Positions 27,129 through 35,793 of a stretch of DNA of 64,000 bases are shown here, piece by piece. The stretch is taken from NCBI GenBank assembly GCA_965247225.1, contig CBDFGT010000009.1:1-64000 (forward strand), written 5' to 3'. Position numbers and translations under genes: made by a program. The DNA is from CBDFGT01 sp965247225. Its GTDB lineage: Bacteria; Pseudomonadota; Alphaproteobacteria; Rhizobiales; Rhizobiaceae. Position 1 is the stretch's first letter. Each line of letters begins with the position of its first letter. Below the pieces are notes generated by a model. It did not search any database, was not told where the DNA came from, and saw only the letters and a list, made by a program, of their open reading frames with translations.

Positions 27129-28759
27129 CAGACACGAACCCGCCAGCCTTCGATTTCATTATTGTGGGTGCCGGATCGGCCGGATGTGTTCTGGCCGAAG
27201 CCCTTTCCCGCAACGGTCGATACAGTGTCGCGATCATCGAGGCAGGCGGCAGTGACCGGAAATTCTTCGTGCAGATGCCGCTGGGCTATGGCAAGACGTT
27301 TTACGACAGATCTGTCAACTGGTCCTACCGGGCAGAACCGGACGGGGGACTGAATGGCCAGCGGGACTACTGGCCGCGCGGCAAGGTTCTGGGCGGTTCC
27401 TCCTCCATCAATGCCATGGTCTGGATCAGGGGTGATGCAGCCGATTTTGACAGTTGGGCGGCAGAGGGCAATCAGGGCTGGGCCTATGATGATCTTCTGC
27501 CGGTTTTCAGACAACTGGAGCACAATCAGGCAGGGGCCGATGCGTGGCGCGGGAGGGGAGGCCCATTGCATATATCCGATGTCAGCCAGCATATGCACCC
27601 GCTGGCCAAACGCTTCATCAGGGCGGGATTGCAGGCAGGCTTCGGTTTCAATCCGGATTTCAACGGCAAAAGCCAGGAAGGTGTCGGCACATACCAGATC
27701 AACACGAAAGGCGGCTGGCGCATGTCTGCGGCAAAGGCATTCCTGCGCCCTGCTCTCAAACGTTCCAATGTTACCCTGTTTTCCAATGCCCATGTCCTGA
27801 AAATCAACATCAGCGACAACCGCGCCACCGGCATCGAAATGCACCACAAAGGCAGGGTCTGGTGCCTGGGCGCTGGCCGTGAAGTCATCCTTTCGGCAGG
27901 TGCTGTCAATTCCCCCCAGCTTTTGCAACTGAGCGGCATCGGCCCGCATGCCGTCCTTCGCGAGGCTGGCGTGACCATGGTTCTCGACAGTGCCTCTGTC
28001 GGCAACCACATGCAGGATCACCTGGGCATCAATTATATCTACCGGTCAAAAATTGCGACGCTCAACGATGCGCTGCGGCCATGGTGGGGCAAGGTACAGG
28101 CCGGGATAGCGTTTCTGGCTTTCGGCAAGGGGCCGCTCAGTCTCAGCCTCAATCAGGGCGGTGGTTTTGTCCGCTCCGCGCCTGGTCTCGAAAGGCCGGA
28201 TATCCAGCTCTATTGTCAGGCCATCAGCACCTTGACGGCCAGAACAGGAACACGGCCATTGCTGGAACCTGACCCTTTTTCCGGCTTTGCGCTTGGCCTG
28301 TCCAGTTGCAGGCCAAAGGCGCGCGGTTCGTGCCACATTGCCTGCGCTGATCCGCTGGTCGCACCACGCATCAACGCCAATGCCTTTGGCGCAGACGGCG
28401 ACATCGACTGCATGCTGGCCGGTGTCAAGTTGCTGCGCCGGCTGGCAGGGCAGGAGGCACTGAAAGAGATCATCGATGCGGAACTGGCACCCGGCCCCGC
28501 CATCCAGTCGGATGAAGACCTGATCCAGGATGCCCGCAACCGGTCCGGCACAGTCTATCACCCGGTTGGAACATGCCGCATGGGCAGGGACATCAAGGTG
28601 GCAACCGTTGACGCCAGACTGCGTGTCCACGGCATGACGGGCCTGCGCGTCGCAGATGCATCTGTCTTCCCCTCCATCATCTCCGGCAATACCAATGCCA
28701 GCGCCATGATGGTGGGGGCAAAGGCCGGCATGATGATCCTTGAGGACAGTCAAAACTGA
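27125..28759 (+). CDS. GMC-family oxidoreductase (choline dehydrogenase-like)
   Basis: 544-residue flavoprotein. FAD-binding FIIVGAGSAGCVLAEALS at the N terminus, GMC signature PRGKVLGGSSSINAMVWIRG at about residues 80-99, and the C-terminal catalytic His region YHPVGTCRMG with SGNTNAS. It oxidises an alcohol to an aldehyde. BetA-like choline oxidation is possible given the nearby betaine genes, but the operon with dehydratase and hydroxyacid dehydrogenase points rather to a sugar alcohol or polyol. It overlaps the previous gene by ATGA. Confidence 0.9.
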   Translation: MTDTNPPAFDFIIVGAGSAGCVLAEALSRNGRYSVAIIEAGGSDRKFFVQMPLGYGKTFYDRSVNWSYRAEPDGGLNGQRDYWPRGKVLGGSSSINAMVWIRGDAADFDSWAAEGNQGWAYDDLLPVFRQLEHNQAGADAWRGRGGPLHISDVSQHMHPLAKRFIRAGLQAGFGFNPDFNGKSQEGVGTYQINTKGGWRMSAAKAFLRPALKRSNVTLFSNAHVLKINISDNRATGIEMHHKGRVWCLGAGREVILSAGAVNSPQLLQLSGIGPHAVLREAGVTMVLDSASVGNHMQDHLGINYIYRSKIATLNDALRPWWGKVQAGIAFLAFGKGPLSLSLNQGGGFVRSAPGLERPDIQLYCQAISTLTARTGTRPLLEPDPFSGFALGLSSCRPKARGSCHIACADPLVAPRINANAFGADGDIDCMLAGVKLLRRLAGQEALKEIIDAELAPGPAIQSDEDLIQDARNRSGTVYHPVGTCRMGRDIKVATVDARLRVHGMTGLRVADASVFPSIISGNTNASAMMVGAKAGMMILEDSQN

Positions 28760-28826
28760 CCCTTTCCATGTGCCATGGGATATGATTAGGCTCCGGCTTG
28801 ATTTCACGCCAAAGCCGGACGCAACA

Positions 28827-29735
28827 ATGGACATCAATATAGCCCCCGGTTACCAGTTGCCGCCCCTGCCCTGGCTGCGGGCATTTGAAGCCGCAGCCAG
28901 ACATTCCAGCTTTACGATGGCAGCCTCCGAACTGAACCTGACCCAGGCTGCCGTCAGCCATCAGGTGCGCTCTCTGGAAAAACATCTGGGCGTGACCCTG
29001 TTTGAACGCCTGCCGCGCAATCTTCGCCTGACGGAAATCGGCGCGGCCTATCTGCCGCCCCTGCGCCGTTCCTTTGATGATCTGGCAGCCGCCACGGCAG
29101 GCCTGTTTGGGCCTGTGGGCAAGCGCACATTGACCGTGCGCGCGCCAACCTCCTTTGCAGCCCTCTGGCTTGCCCCGCGCCTGCAAAAATTCACAAGGCT
29201 CTGGCCGGAAATCGCCATCCGCATTTCGTCCGTGGTCTGGGCCCATGCGCCGACAGACAATTCTGCCGATATTGACATCCGCTTCGGTGACGGCGTCTGG
29301 TCAGGATTTACGACAGAACTGCTGGCCCGGTTTCCGACATCCGCCGTTTGTCACCCGGATTGCCTGCATGGGCAGTCAGACCATGAGCGGCTGGCCGATC
29401 AGGTGGCAAGGTTTCGCCTGATCCATGTCACCGGCTATGAAGATCTTTGGCAGCGTCTCTTGAAACCCCATGGTTTCCATCTGCCGTCCTTCGCGGGACT
29501 GAACGTCGACACATCCATATCGGCCCTCGAACTGGCGGCGTCCGGTCTCGGACCGACCATTGTCCTGGATGAGTTTGCCAGGCCCTATATCAAGGACAAA
29601 CGTCTGGTGCGGATTACCGGCCAGACGATCGATATAGAACCCGCCCATTATCTTCTGGTGCCGGAAGGGCAAAAGCGCCACAGCCCGGAAACCCTGCTGT
29701 TTCGCAAATGGCTTCAGGAAGAAGCCGCAGCCTGA
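28827..29735 (+). CDS. LysR-family transcriptional regulator (GcvA-like)
   Basis: 302 residues from ATG at 28827 (MDINIAPGYQLPPLPWLRAFEAAARH), the start that fits the family best; an in-frame ATG at 28782 is possible. The winged helix includes ASELNLTQAAVSHQVRSLE. The effector domain shows the GcvA-type pattern LTVRAPTSFAALWLAPRLQKF. It follows the GMC gene in the same direction and probably controls the 24832-28759 operon. Confidence 0.88.
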   Translation: MDINIAPGYQLPPLPWLRAFEAAARHSSFTMAASELNLTQAAVSHQVRSLEKHLGVTLFERLPRNLRLTEIGAAYLPPLRRSFDDLAAATAGLFGPVGKRTLTVRAPTSFAALWLAPRLQKFTRLWPEIAIRISSVVWAHAPTDNSADIDIRFGDGVWSGFTTELLARFPTSAVCHPDCLHGQSDHERLADQVARFRLIHVTGYEDLWQRLLKPHGFHLPSFAGLNVDTSISALELAASGLGPTIVLDEFARPYIKDKRLVRITGQTIDIEPAHYLLVPEGQKRHSPETLLFRKWLQEEAAA

Positions 29736-29742
29736 AACAGGC

Positions 29743-30474
29743 TCAGTTGACCCATCCGCCGTCAATCACATGCGCCTGGCCGCTGGTAAAGCCGGCCTCG
29801 TCGCTGGCAAGGTACGTGACAAGTGCTGCAATCTCTTCCGTCTTGCCAACGCGGCCCATAGGCTGGCGGGCAATGAATTCACCCAGCGCCTTTTCATAGT
29901 CGCCGGTGGCACGCAGACGCTCGTGCAGCGATGGACTGTCGACAGTCCCGGGACAAATCGCATTGCACCTTATGCCCCTGGTGACATAATCAGCCGCAAT
30001 AGACTTGGTAAGGCCGATCACGGCTGCTTTGGAGGCCGTATAGGCAAAACGGTTGGGGACACCCTTGACGCTGGAGGCAACCGACGACATGTTGATGATG
30101 GAGCCGTAATTCTGCGCCAGCATGCCCGGAAGGAAGGCCCGGCACATGCGGTACATGGCCTTGACATTCAGTTCAAAGGCAAAATCCCAGTCCTTTTCAT
30201 CGCATTCCATAATCGTGCCGGAATGTACGATTCCGGCACAATTGAACAGAATATCAATTGTGCCGACGTCCCCGGCAAAAGCCCCGATTGCCGCTCCGTC
30301 CGTGACATTGAGAACACGGGTTTCAGCACCCTTCAGCGTGGAAAGCGTTTCGGCATTGATATCTGTGGCAATCACCCGCGCGCCAAAACCCGCAAAACGC
30401 TCGGCAGCGGCACGGCCGATACCCTGGCCTGCAGCGGTGATGACAACTGTCTTGCCGGAAAGTGACTGCGACAT
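29743..30474 (-). CDS. short-chain dehydrogenase/reductase
   Basis: 243 residues. Cofactor motif TAAGQGIGRAAAE near residue 14, NCAG at about residue 84, catalytic Ser in INMSSVASS, YTASK catalytic Tyr/Lys, and C-terminal DGGWVN. It resembles the DHRS6/2-keto-3-deoxy-L-fuconate dehydrogenase group. ATG at 30474 has GAGGAG ahead of it. It is divergent from an amidohydrolase similar to L-fuconolactonase-type enzymes, which supports a role in sugar-lactone or sugar-acid breakdown; the actual sugar is unknown. Confidence 0.88.
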   Translation of the reverse strand: MSQSLSGKTVVITAAGQGIGRAAAERFAGFGARVIATDINAETLSTLKGAETRVLNVTDGAAIGAFAGDVGTIDILFNCAGIVHSGTIMECDEKDWDFAFELNVKAMYRMCRAFLPGMLAQNYGSIINMSSVASSVKGVPNRFAYTASKAAVIGLTKSIAADYVTRGIRCNAICPGTVDSPSLHERLRATGDYEKALGEFIARQPMGRVGKTEEIAALVTYLASDEAGFTSGQAHVIDGGWVN

Positions 30475-30690
30475 GAAAAACTCCTCTGCTCCTCCCGGCT
30501 GCAACAAAGCCGGATTCTGACACATCCACCCTCTGTTCTAGATCGCATGCCGCCATACCGCAACCACCACATTGGCCAATACGGTACGTTTGGATGTTTA
30601 TTTATAAAAAACAATTTTACCGCCCCCGGTTCACGCAGGGCCCTGTTTCAGATAAACCGGCAATGGCCTGTTGAGGATGAGGAGAATTGG

Positions 30691-31530
30691 ATGATCATTG
30701 ACACCCACTTGCATATTGTCGACCGCAAGGCCTTGAACTATCCATGGCTTGAAGGCGCTGGCAGTCTCAACCGCGATGCCCTTTATGCCGATTATGCTGT
30801 GGAGGCCGGGCGGATTGGCATTTCCGGGGCAGTCCATATGGAGGTCGATGTTGTTGAGGCTGATATGGAACGGGAGACGGATTATGTTCAGGCGCTGAGC
30901 TGCGCGCCGGGCAGCCTCCTGATCGGCGCGACAGCCAGTTGCAGACCGGAAAATGCGGATTTTGCAAGCTATCTCGACCGCGCAATGTCCAATCCCTTTA
31001 TCAAGGGTCTGCGCCGGGTGCTGCATGTCATGCCGGATGCCCTTTCGGAAACAACGCTTTTCCGGTCCAGCATCAAGCGCATGGAGAACACCCGCCTGAC
31101 CTTTGATCTGGTGATGAAGCCGCAGCAGATCAGCCAGACGCTCGGCCTTGTCGACCATGCACCGGGTGTGACCTTCATTCTGGATCATTGCGGCGTTCCC
31201 GATATTGCCGGCAATGATTTCGATACCTGGTCAAAGGGCATTGATGCGCTTGCAAAACGGCCCAATCTTGTGGGCAAGATTTCCGGTATCATGGCCTATA
31301 CCCGTTTGCAGAACTGGACATTGGCGGATATCCGGCCTTATGTGGAGCACATGATTGCGCGTTTCGGCTGGGATCGCGTCATCTGGGGCAGCGACTATCC
31401 GGTCTGTACATTGGGAGGAAGCCTGTCGACCTGGGTTGCCGCCACGCATATGCTGATTTCCGGTTGCAGTGACACGGAAAAGGCAGCCCTTCTGGCAGAA
31501 AACGCAAGGCGGATCTGGGCACTGCGCTAA
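30691..31530 (+). CDS. amidohydrolase family 2 protein, possible sugar lactonase
   Basis: 279 residues starting MIIDTHLHIVDR, the metal-binding HxH of the amidohydrolase-2 barrel. Further ligand regions are FILDHCGVPDI and WGSDYPVC near the C terminus. Family members include L-fuconolactonase and other lactonases. GAGGATGAGGAG precedes ATG 30691. It is divergent from the SDR gene, with a 216-base shared promoter region that contains an AT-rich TTTATTTATAAAAAACAATTTT segment. Confidence 0.85.
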   Translation: MIIDTHLHIVDRKALNYPWLEGAGSLNRDALYADYAVEAGRIGISGAVHMEVDVVEADMERETDYVQALSCAPGSLLIGATASCRPENADFASYLDRAMSNPFIKGLRRVLHVMPDALSETTLFRSSIKRMENTRLTFDLVMKPQQISQTLGLVDHAPGVTFILDHCGVPDIAGNDFDTWSKGIDALAKRPNLVGKISGIMAYTRLQNWTLADIRPYVEHMIARFGWDRVIWGSDYPVCTLGGSLSTWVAATHMLISGCSDTEKAALLAENARRIWALR

Positions 31531-31552
31531 CGCGAAGAGGACAAGGGACGGC

Positions 31553-32245
31553 ATGGAACTGGGTGCGGACGATTGGCAGGCCATTATGCTCAGCCTGAAA
31601 GTTGCATTTGCAGCCATGGTTGCAAGCCTGCCCTTCGGGATCATCATAGCGCTGGTTTTGGCGCGGGGGCATTTTCCCGGAAAGGCCGTCCTCAATGCCG
31701 TTGTCCATCTGCCGCTGGTTCTGCCGCCGGTGGTGACCGGCTTTTTGCTGTTGATCCTCTTCGGCAGGAAAGGGCCAGTCGGCCAGTTCCTGGCAGAAAC
31801 ATTCGGTATCGTTCTGTCATTTCGCTGGACGGGTGCTGCCCTTGCCTGCGCCATCATGGGTTTCCCTTTGATGGTGCGCAGCATACGGCTGTCCATAGAG
31901 GCGATAGACAGAAAATGGGAGGAAGCTGCCAGCACATTGGGTGCAGCACCTGTCTGGGTTTTCATCACCATCACGCTGCCTCTGGCCTTGCCCGGCATTA
32001 TAGCCGGAATGATCCTGTCCTTTGCCAAATCCATGGGTGAGTTTGGTGCCACGATCACCTTCGTTTCCAGTATTCCGGGTGAAACCCGCACCCTGTCGGC
32101 AGCTGTTTACGGCCTGTTGCAGGTGCCGGGCGGCGATGAAGCGGCCATGAAGCTGACACTGATCTCGGTCGGTATTTCTTTTCTGGCCCTGATCGTCTCC
32201 GAATATCTCGCGCGAAAAGCCAGGAACCAGGTGGAGCGGCCATGA
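31553..32245 (+). CDS. modB: molybdate ABC transporter permease
   Basis: 230-residue inner-membrane permease with about five hydrophobic segments. The EAA loop reads KWEEAASTLGAAPVWVFITITLPLALPGI, and SFAKSMGEFGATITFVSSIPGETRTL is the ModB-type C-terminal block. ATG 31553 follows GGGACGG. It overlaps modC by ATGA. No molybdate-binding protein gene (modA) lies upstream; an amidohydrolase gene is there instead. Confidence 0.9.
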   Translation: MELGADDWQAIMLSLKVAFAAMVASLPFGIIIALVLARGHFPGKAVLNAVVHLPLVLPPVVTGFLLLILFGRKGPVGQFLAETFGIVLSFRWTGAALACAIMGFPLMVRSIRLSIEAIDRKWEEAASTLGAAPVWVFITITLPLALPGIIAGMILSFAKSMGEFGATITFVSSIPGETRTLSAAVYGLLQVPGGDEAAMKLTLISVGISFLALIVSEYLARKARNQVERP

Positions 32246-33327
32246 GCCTTTTGCTGCGTGCGCAAAAAAACCTCGGACTGTTCAGCTTCGATGTCGACCT
32301 TGCCATCGGTCCGGGCGTAACAGCCCTGTTTGGACCATCCGGATCCGGCAAGACGACGCTCGTCCGGATCCTTGCCGGACTCACGCGACCCGACACCGGA
32401 CGGATGATATTGAACAGTACAACAATGATGGACACGGAGAGACACCTGTTCATTCCGCCACACAAACGGCATTTTGGCATGGTGTTTCAGGAAGCAAGGC
32501 TGTTTCCGCATCTCACGGTCGGAAAAAATCTCCATTATGGCCGCTGGTTTTCCAATAAACCGCACAGCCGCCAAGACACGACCAGAATCCTTGCCATCCT
32601 CGGGATTGATCACCTTCTGGACCGCAAGCCGGAAAACCTGTCGGGTGGAGAAAAGCAGCGCGTTGCCATTGGCCGGGCTTTGCTGTCAGCACCAGACATG
32701 CTGCTGATGGACGAGCCGCTGGCAGCCCTTGATGACAAACGCAAGGCCGAAATCCTGCCCTATCTGGAATTGCTGCGCGACGAGACCCGAATCCCGATTG
32801 TCTATGTCAGCCATTCCGTTGCCGAAGTAGCGCGGCTGGCAAATACGGTCATTGTCCTGAACAAGGGCAGGGTCACAGCACAAGGTCCGGTCTCGGACAT
32901 ATTCAGCCAGCCAGGCTTTGCCCGACATCTCGAACGCAGCGGGCAGGGAAGCCTGATCGAGGCCCGCGCGGCGGGTTATGATCCCGTTTATGGCCTGAAC
33001 AGCCTGCAATCCGGCCAGGTTTCCATCCTGGTTCCAGGTAACGCCCTGCCCGTTGGCAAAAGGGTTCGCATGCATATACTGGCCCGCGACGTCCTGATTG
33101 CGACCCGCAAGCCCGAAGCCTTGAGCGCCCTGAATATTCTGTCTGGCACCATTATTGCGATAGACGAACCCGTCGACCGGATGGTGACCCTGCACATAGA
33201 CTGCTCGGGAACAGCAATTCTGGCGCGTGTTACAAGCATGGCTGTCGACCGTCTGAATCTCTCGAAAGGACGGTCCGTTTTTGCCATTATCAAATCCGTA
33301 GCACTGGAACAGGGTTTCAGCAGGTAA
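32242..33327 (+). CDS. modC: molybdate ABC transporter ATP-binding protein
   Basis: 361 residues. Walker A GPSGSGKTTLVRI (about residues 30-42), signature LSGGEKQRVAIGRALL, Walker B LLMDEPLAALDDKRK, H-loop VYVSHSVAEVARLA, and a C-terminal Mop/TOBE domain that binds molybdate (about residues 290-355). The length and the Mop domain identify ModC. It is translationally coupled to modB. Its 3' end overlaps the convergent ketosynthase gene by 11 bases. Confidence 0.92.
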   Translation: MSLLLRAQKNLGLFSFDVDLAIGPGVTALFGPSGSGKTTLVRILAGLTRPDTGRMILNSTTMMDTERHLFIPPHKRHFGMVFQEARLFPHLTVGKNLHYGRWFSNKPHSRQDTTRILAILGIDHLLDRKPENLSGGEKQRVAIGRALLSAPDMLLMDEPLAALDDKRKAEILPYLELLRDETRIPIVYVSHSVAEVARLANTVIVLNKGRVTAQGPVSDIFSQPGFARHLERSGQGSLIEARAAGYDPVYGLNSLQSGQVSILVPGNALPVGKRVRMHILARDVLIATRKPEALSALNILSGTIIAIDEPVDRMVTLHIDCSGTAILARVTSMAVDRLNLSKGRSVFAIIKSVALEQGFSR

Positions 33328-34509
33328 ACACCAGTGATGCATTGAGCCCGCCAAAGGCAAAGGAATTGGACATGGCGGCCCGAACCTGTATCGCCCTTGG
33401 TGTGTTGGGAATATAGTCCAGATCGCAGGCAGGGTCTGCCTGATCATAATTGGCCGTTGGTGGCAGGCTGCCCCGTGACAGCGCAAGAACCGTTGCCACG
33501 GCTTCAATGCCACCGGACGCCCCCAGCCCGTGCCCGGTGACACCTTTAATCGCGCTCACGGGCGGACAGGTCTCAAGGCCGAACACATCCTTCATGGCTT
33601 CCGTTTCAACCATGTCATTGGCCATGGTTCCGGTGCCATGGGCATTGATATAGCCGATATCACCGGCTGCCAGACCGGAATCGGCCAGCGCTTCCGTCAT
33701 GACACGGCCCATGCCCTCACGCGATGGACTGAACAAATCACCGGCGTCGGCACAGCACGAAAAACCGGGCGACCGTTGACAGAACCCTGGCGCTGCGGGA
33801 TGCGGCATGCGCTTCACTTTCCATGACCAGAATTCCCGCCCCTTCCCCAAGGAGCAATCCTTTGCGGTTGGCAGAAAACGGTCTGCAATAATCCGGCGAC
33901 AGGATGCGCATGCCTGTCCCAGGCGCGAATGGTTCCCTCAGACAGCGGCGCCTCGGCGCCACCTGCAACCGCAACATCAACCAGCCCGGAACGTATCATT
34001 CCCTGGGCGATACCAATGGCATGCGTACCCGATGCACAGGCACTGGCAATCACGAAGGTTGGCCCGCGAAACCCGTAGGCAATGGAAACCCAGCTTGCCG
34101 ACGAACTGGACATGGACTTGGCAACAGCCATGGGATGGCTGCGCAAGTGACCGTCACGGTAGAGCCTGGCAAACTGCTCGTCGAGCGTGACAAGGCCTGC
34201 ACCGCCATTGCCGATGATAACGGCGACACGGGCCGGATTGACGCTATTGCTGTCAATGCCCGCCATGGCGAGCGCTTCTCCGGCGGCACTGACGGCAAGC
34301 TGTGCACTGCGGTCAAGCGCTGCAGCCTTGACCGGCAATGTGTTCAGGAAACCACGGTCCAGAACTTCGGCAACCCGAAGAGGGCTGTCCGGAATCGCCG
34401 TTGGCACCCCCGAAATACTCCGGGCCGACAGCAGGCCCTGCCAGAAAGGTTCGACAGAGGAGCCGTTAGGCGCAATAACGCCAACACCCGTTGCAACAAC
34501 CCGGTGCAT
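33317..34509 (-). pseudogene. beta-ketoacyl-ACP synthase (FabF/NodE-like), two frameshifts as sequenced
   Basis: Condensing enzyme that would extend acyl chains on the ACP encoded just upstream. Read through two single-base corrections the gene gives a normal length of about 396 residues. The N-terminal frame covers MHRVVATGVGVIAPNG to EGTIRAW with catalytic Cys158 in SACASGTH. The middle frame gives MRILSPDYCRPFSANRKGLL. The last frame gives NAHGTGTMANDM and GHGLGASGG with the two catalytic His. The shifts fall at GGG/CCC runs near 33918-33920 and 33766-33768 and each looks like one extra base. All triad residues are intact, so sequencing error is more likely than decay. Its start overlaps the ACP stop (TGATG). 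Confidence 0.8.
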
Positions 34510-34823
34510 CAGGCCGCCTCGGATTTCGATGCCGTACCTGATTCCTTGGCAGACTTTTCGGCAATAAACTTCTCTACGGCTGCGGCAACATCGCCAACCG
34601 TATTGAAATGCGCACCGACATCATTGTGGTTATACTCTATTTCGATCTTGAATTCATCTTCCAGCAGAAACACGAATTCAATGAAATCGAAGGAGTCAAC
34701 ACCAACCTCTTCCAGCGTAGTCTCAGCAGTCCAGCGGGAGGAATCCTCATTGCGGTGCTTGCCGAGCAGGCCGATGATCCTTTGTACGGTAGAATCTGTG
34801 TCTGATGATAAAAGGTTTGTCAT
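34509..34823 (-). CDS. acyl carrier protein (NodF-like)
   Basis: 104 residues. The phosphopantetheine attachment site is Ser44 in EEVGVDSFDFIEFVFLLEDE, followed by helix III and a Lys/Glu-rich tail. The stretch FKIEIEYNHND..FNTVGDVAAAVEKF is more like rhizobial NodF than housekeeping AcpP (judged from memory). ATG 34823 has a near-perfect AAAGGAGG ribosome site. Its stop overlaps the ketosynthase start, so the two form a coupled pair like nodF-nodE. It is divergent from the peptide/exporter genes. Confidence 0.88.
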   Translation of the reverse strand: MTNLLSSDTDSTVQRIIGLLGKHRNEDSSRWTAETTLEEVGVDSFDFIEFVFLLEDEFKIEIEYNHNDVGAHFNTVGDVAAAVEKFIAEKSAKESGTASKSEAA

Positions 34824-35564
34824 GAATGCCTCCTTTGTTTTTATAATTGCATTCTTTCTACGTGCTTCCGGGTAAATATCACTTAAGAGATTTGCTAAAA
34901 TTGTATGCAGAACAGTATAAAGCCGCTACATAGTTAACAATTCTGTGTTTTTACGGGAAATTTCACCTCTGCTGCAGTGCGCTTTCACCATTCAGCAAAT
35001 TGCGTTGGAAACAGTCACTATAGTGTAATGAAAAATATCAGGTGGACATTCTCCCCATGAAGCTCCGCATGGCCTGCAGTTTGATATTTTCGTGTATCAA
35101 TGACACGGCGGGTCATGTTCACAGCTTTAACAGGCTTCTGCAAAACACAGGTGCGAATGGCAATGAGGATATTGTGTTCAGAAAAAGTGCCGGGAACCGG
35201 CGCATGGTGAACATATGTAATACCAAATGCCTATGACAGGAACCTGTTGCCAGTGCGGCGCAGGTTTTGCAGCAGCCTGTTAAAATCTACCGGCGCGATT
35301 CTGTGCGAAACAGCAAATTTATGTGAAAGTTATAATGTACAAAAATATCTTTCCGGCACAGGAAAGGACATCTTTTTATATCTTGTAAACTTCATTTTTC
35401 CAAAGACTAAACAGATATGTAAAATTTTAATTGTATTATATATATTAATATTAATCGCCAAGAGTGCAAAAAATACTGATATTATACTTGAAAGATGAAA
35501 AAAACTGTGTTTATCTCCTGACAACGACAGAGACGTCCTCAGTCGCATGTGAATGGAGAGAGAC
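34824..35564. other. long AT-rich divergent intergenic region
   Basis: 741 bases separate the ACP gene from the first peptide gene. I find no convincing gene. Short open frames at 35042-35236 and 35247-35498 lack ribosome sites and recognisable content. The right half (about 35320-35510) is markedly AT-rich, with TTTTAATTGTATTATATATATTAATATTAATC-like runs interrupted by few G or C, as in strong or regulated promoters. It probably holds divergent promoters for the ACP-ketosynthase pair and for the peptide genes, and the peptide mRNA may have a long leader. Confidence 0.5.
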
Positions 35565-35702
35565 ATGACCGAACTGAAAATCGAACAGCTCAAGAAAATC
35601 GCCGGCGGTGCTGGTCCTTGCGGCCAGGACAAGGGTGGCAACCACGCTCCGGCTCCGTCCTGCCCGACACCAAAGCCTGCCCACGGCGGCAAGTGCTCTT
35701 AA
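35565..35702 (+). CDS. double-glycine leader peptide, copy 1 (putative RiPP/microcin precursor)
   Basis: 45 residues. The 15-residue leader MTELKIEQLKKIAGG fits the C39-peptidase consensus: Leu at -12, Leu at -7, Ile at -4, Gly-Gly at -2/-1. The 30-residue core, beginning AGPCGQDKGG and ending AHGGKCS, contains 3 Cys, 6 Gly, 6 Pro, 3 Lys, 2 His and no Val, Ile, Leu, Met, Phe, Trp or Tyr. A GGAGAG ribosome site precedes ATG 35565. A second gene 91 bases downstream encodes exactly the same protein. An exporter with a C39 protease is encoded to the right, so cleavage after GG during export is expected. Function of the mature peptide (bacteriocin, signal, metal ligand) is unknown. Confidence 0.85.
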   Translation: MTELKIEQLKKIAGGAGPCGQDKGGNHAPAPSCPTPKPAHGGKCS

Positions 35703-35712
35703 GCATCATGTC

Positions 35713-35742
35713 CGATACAGGACGCCATGGCGTCCTGTATCG
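35713..35742. repeat. perfect 30-bp palindrome between the two peptide genes
   Basis: The sequence from CGATACAGGACG to CGTCCTGTATCG reads the same on both strands across 30 bases, centred on CCATGG. In RNA it would form a stem of about 13 bp with a tiny loop. No T-run follows, so it is not a classical terminator. It could stabilise or process the mRNA between the two precursor genes, or bind a dimeric regulator. Confidence 0.85.
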
Positions 35743-35793
35743 AGACGGCTCAACCCATATCCTTCTGAAAACACAACGATTGAGGAGACTGTC

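Noticed and set aside
33317..34509. Programmed frameshifting in the ketosynthase
   Set aside because: Two shifts at ordinary G/C runs without slippery heptamer context, and similar shifts in two unrelated genes, point to sequencing error.
35042..35498. Two short rightward frames in the AT-rich region before the peptide genes
   Set aside because: No ribosome site, no recognisable content, and composition like non-coding DNA.
35330..35692. Leftward frame overlapping the first peptide gene
   Set aside because: The twin peptide genes show silent-only differences in the plus-strand frame, which fixes the coding strand.
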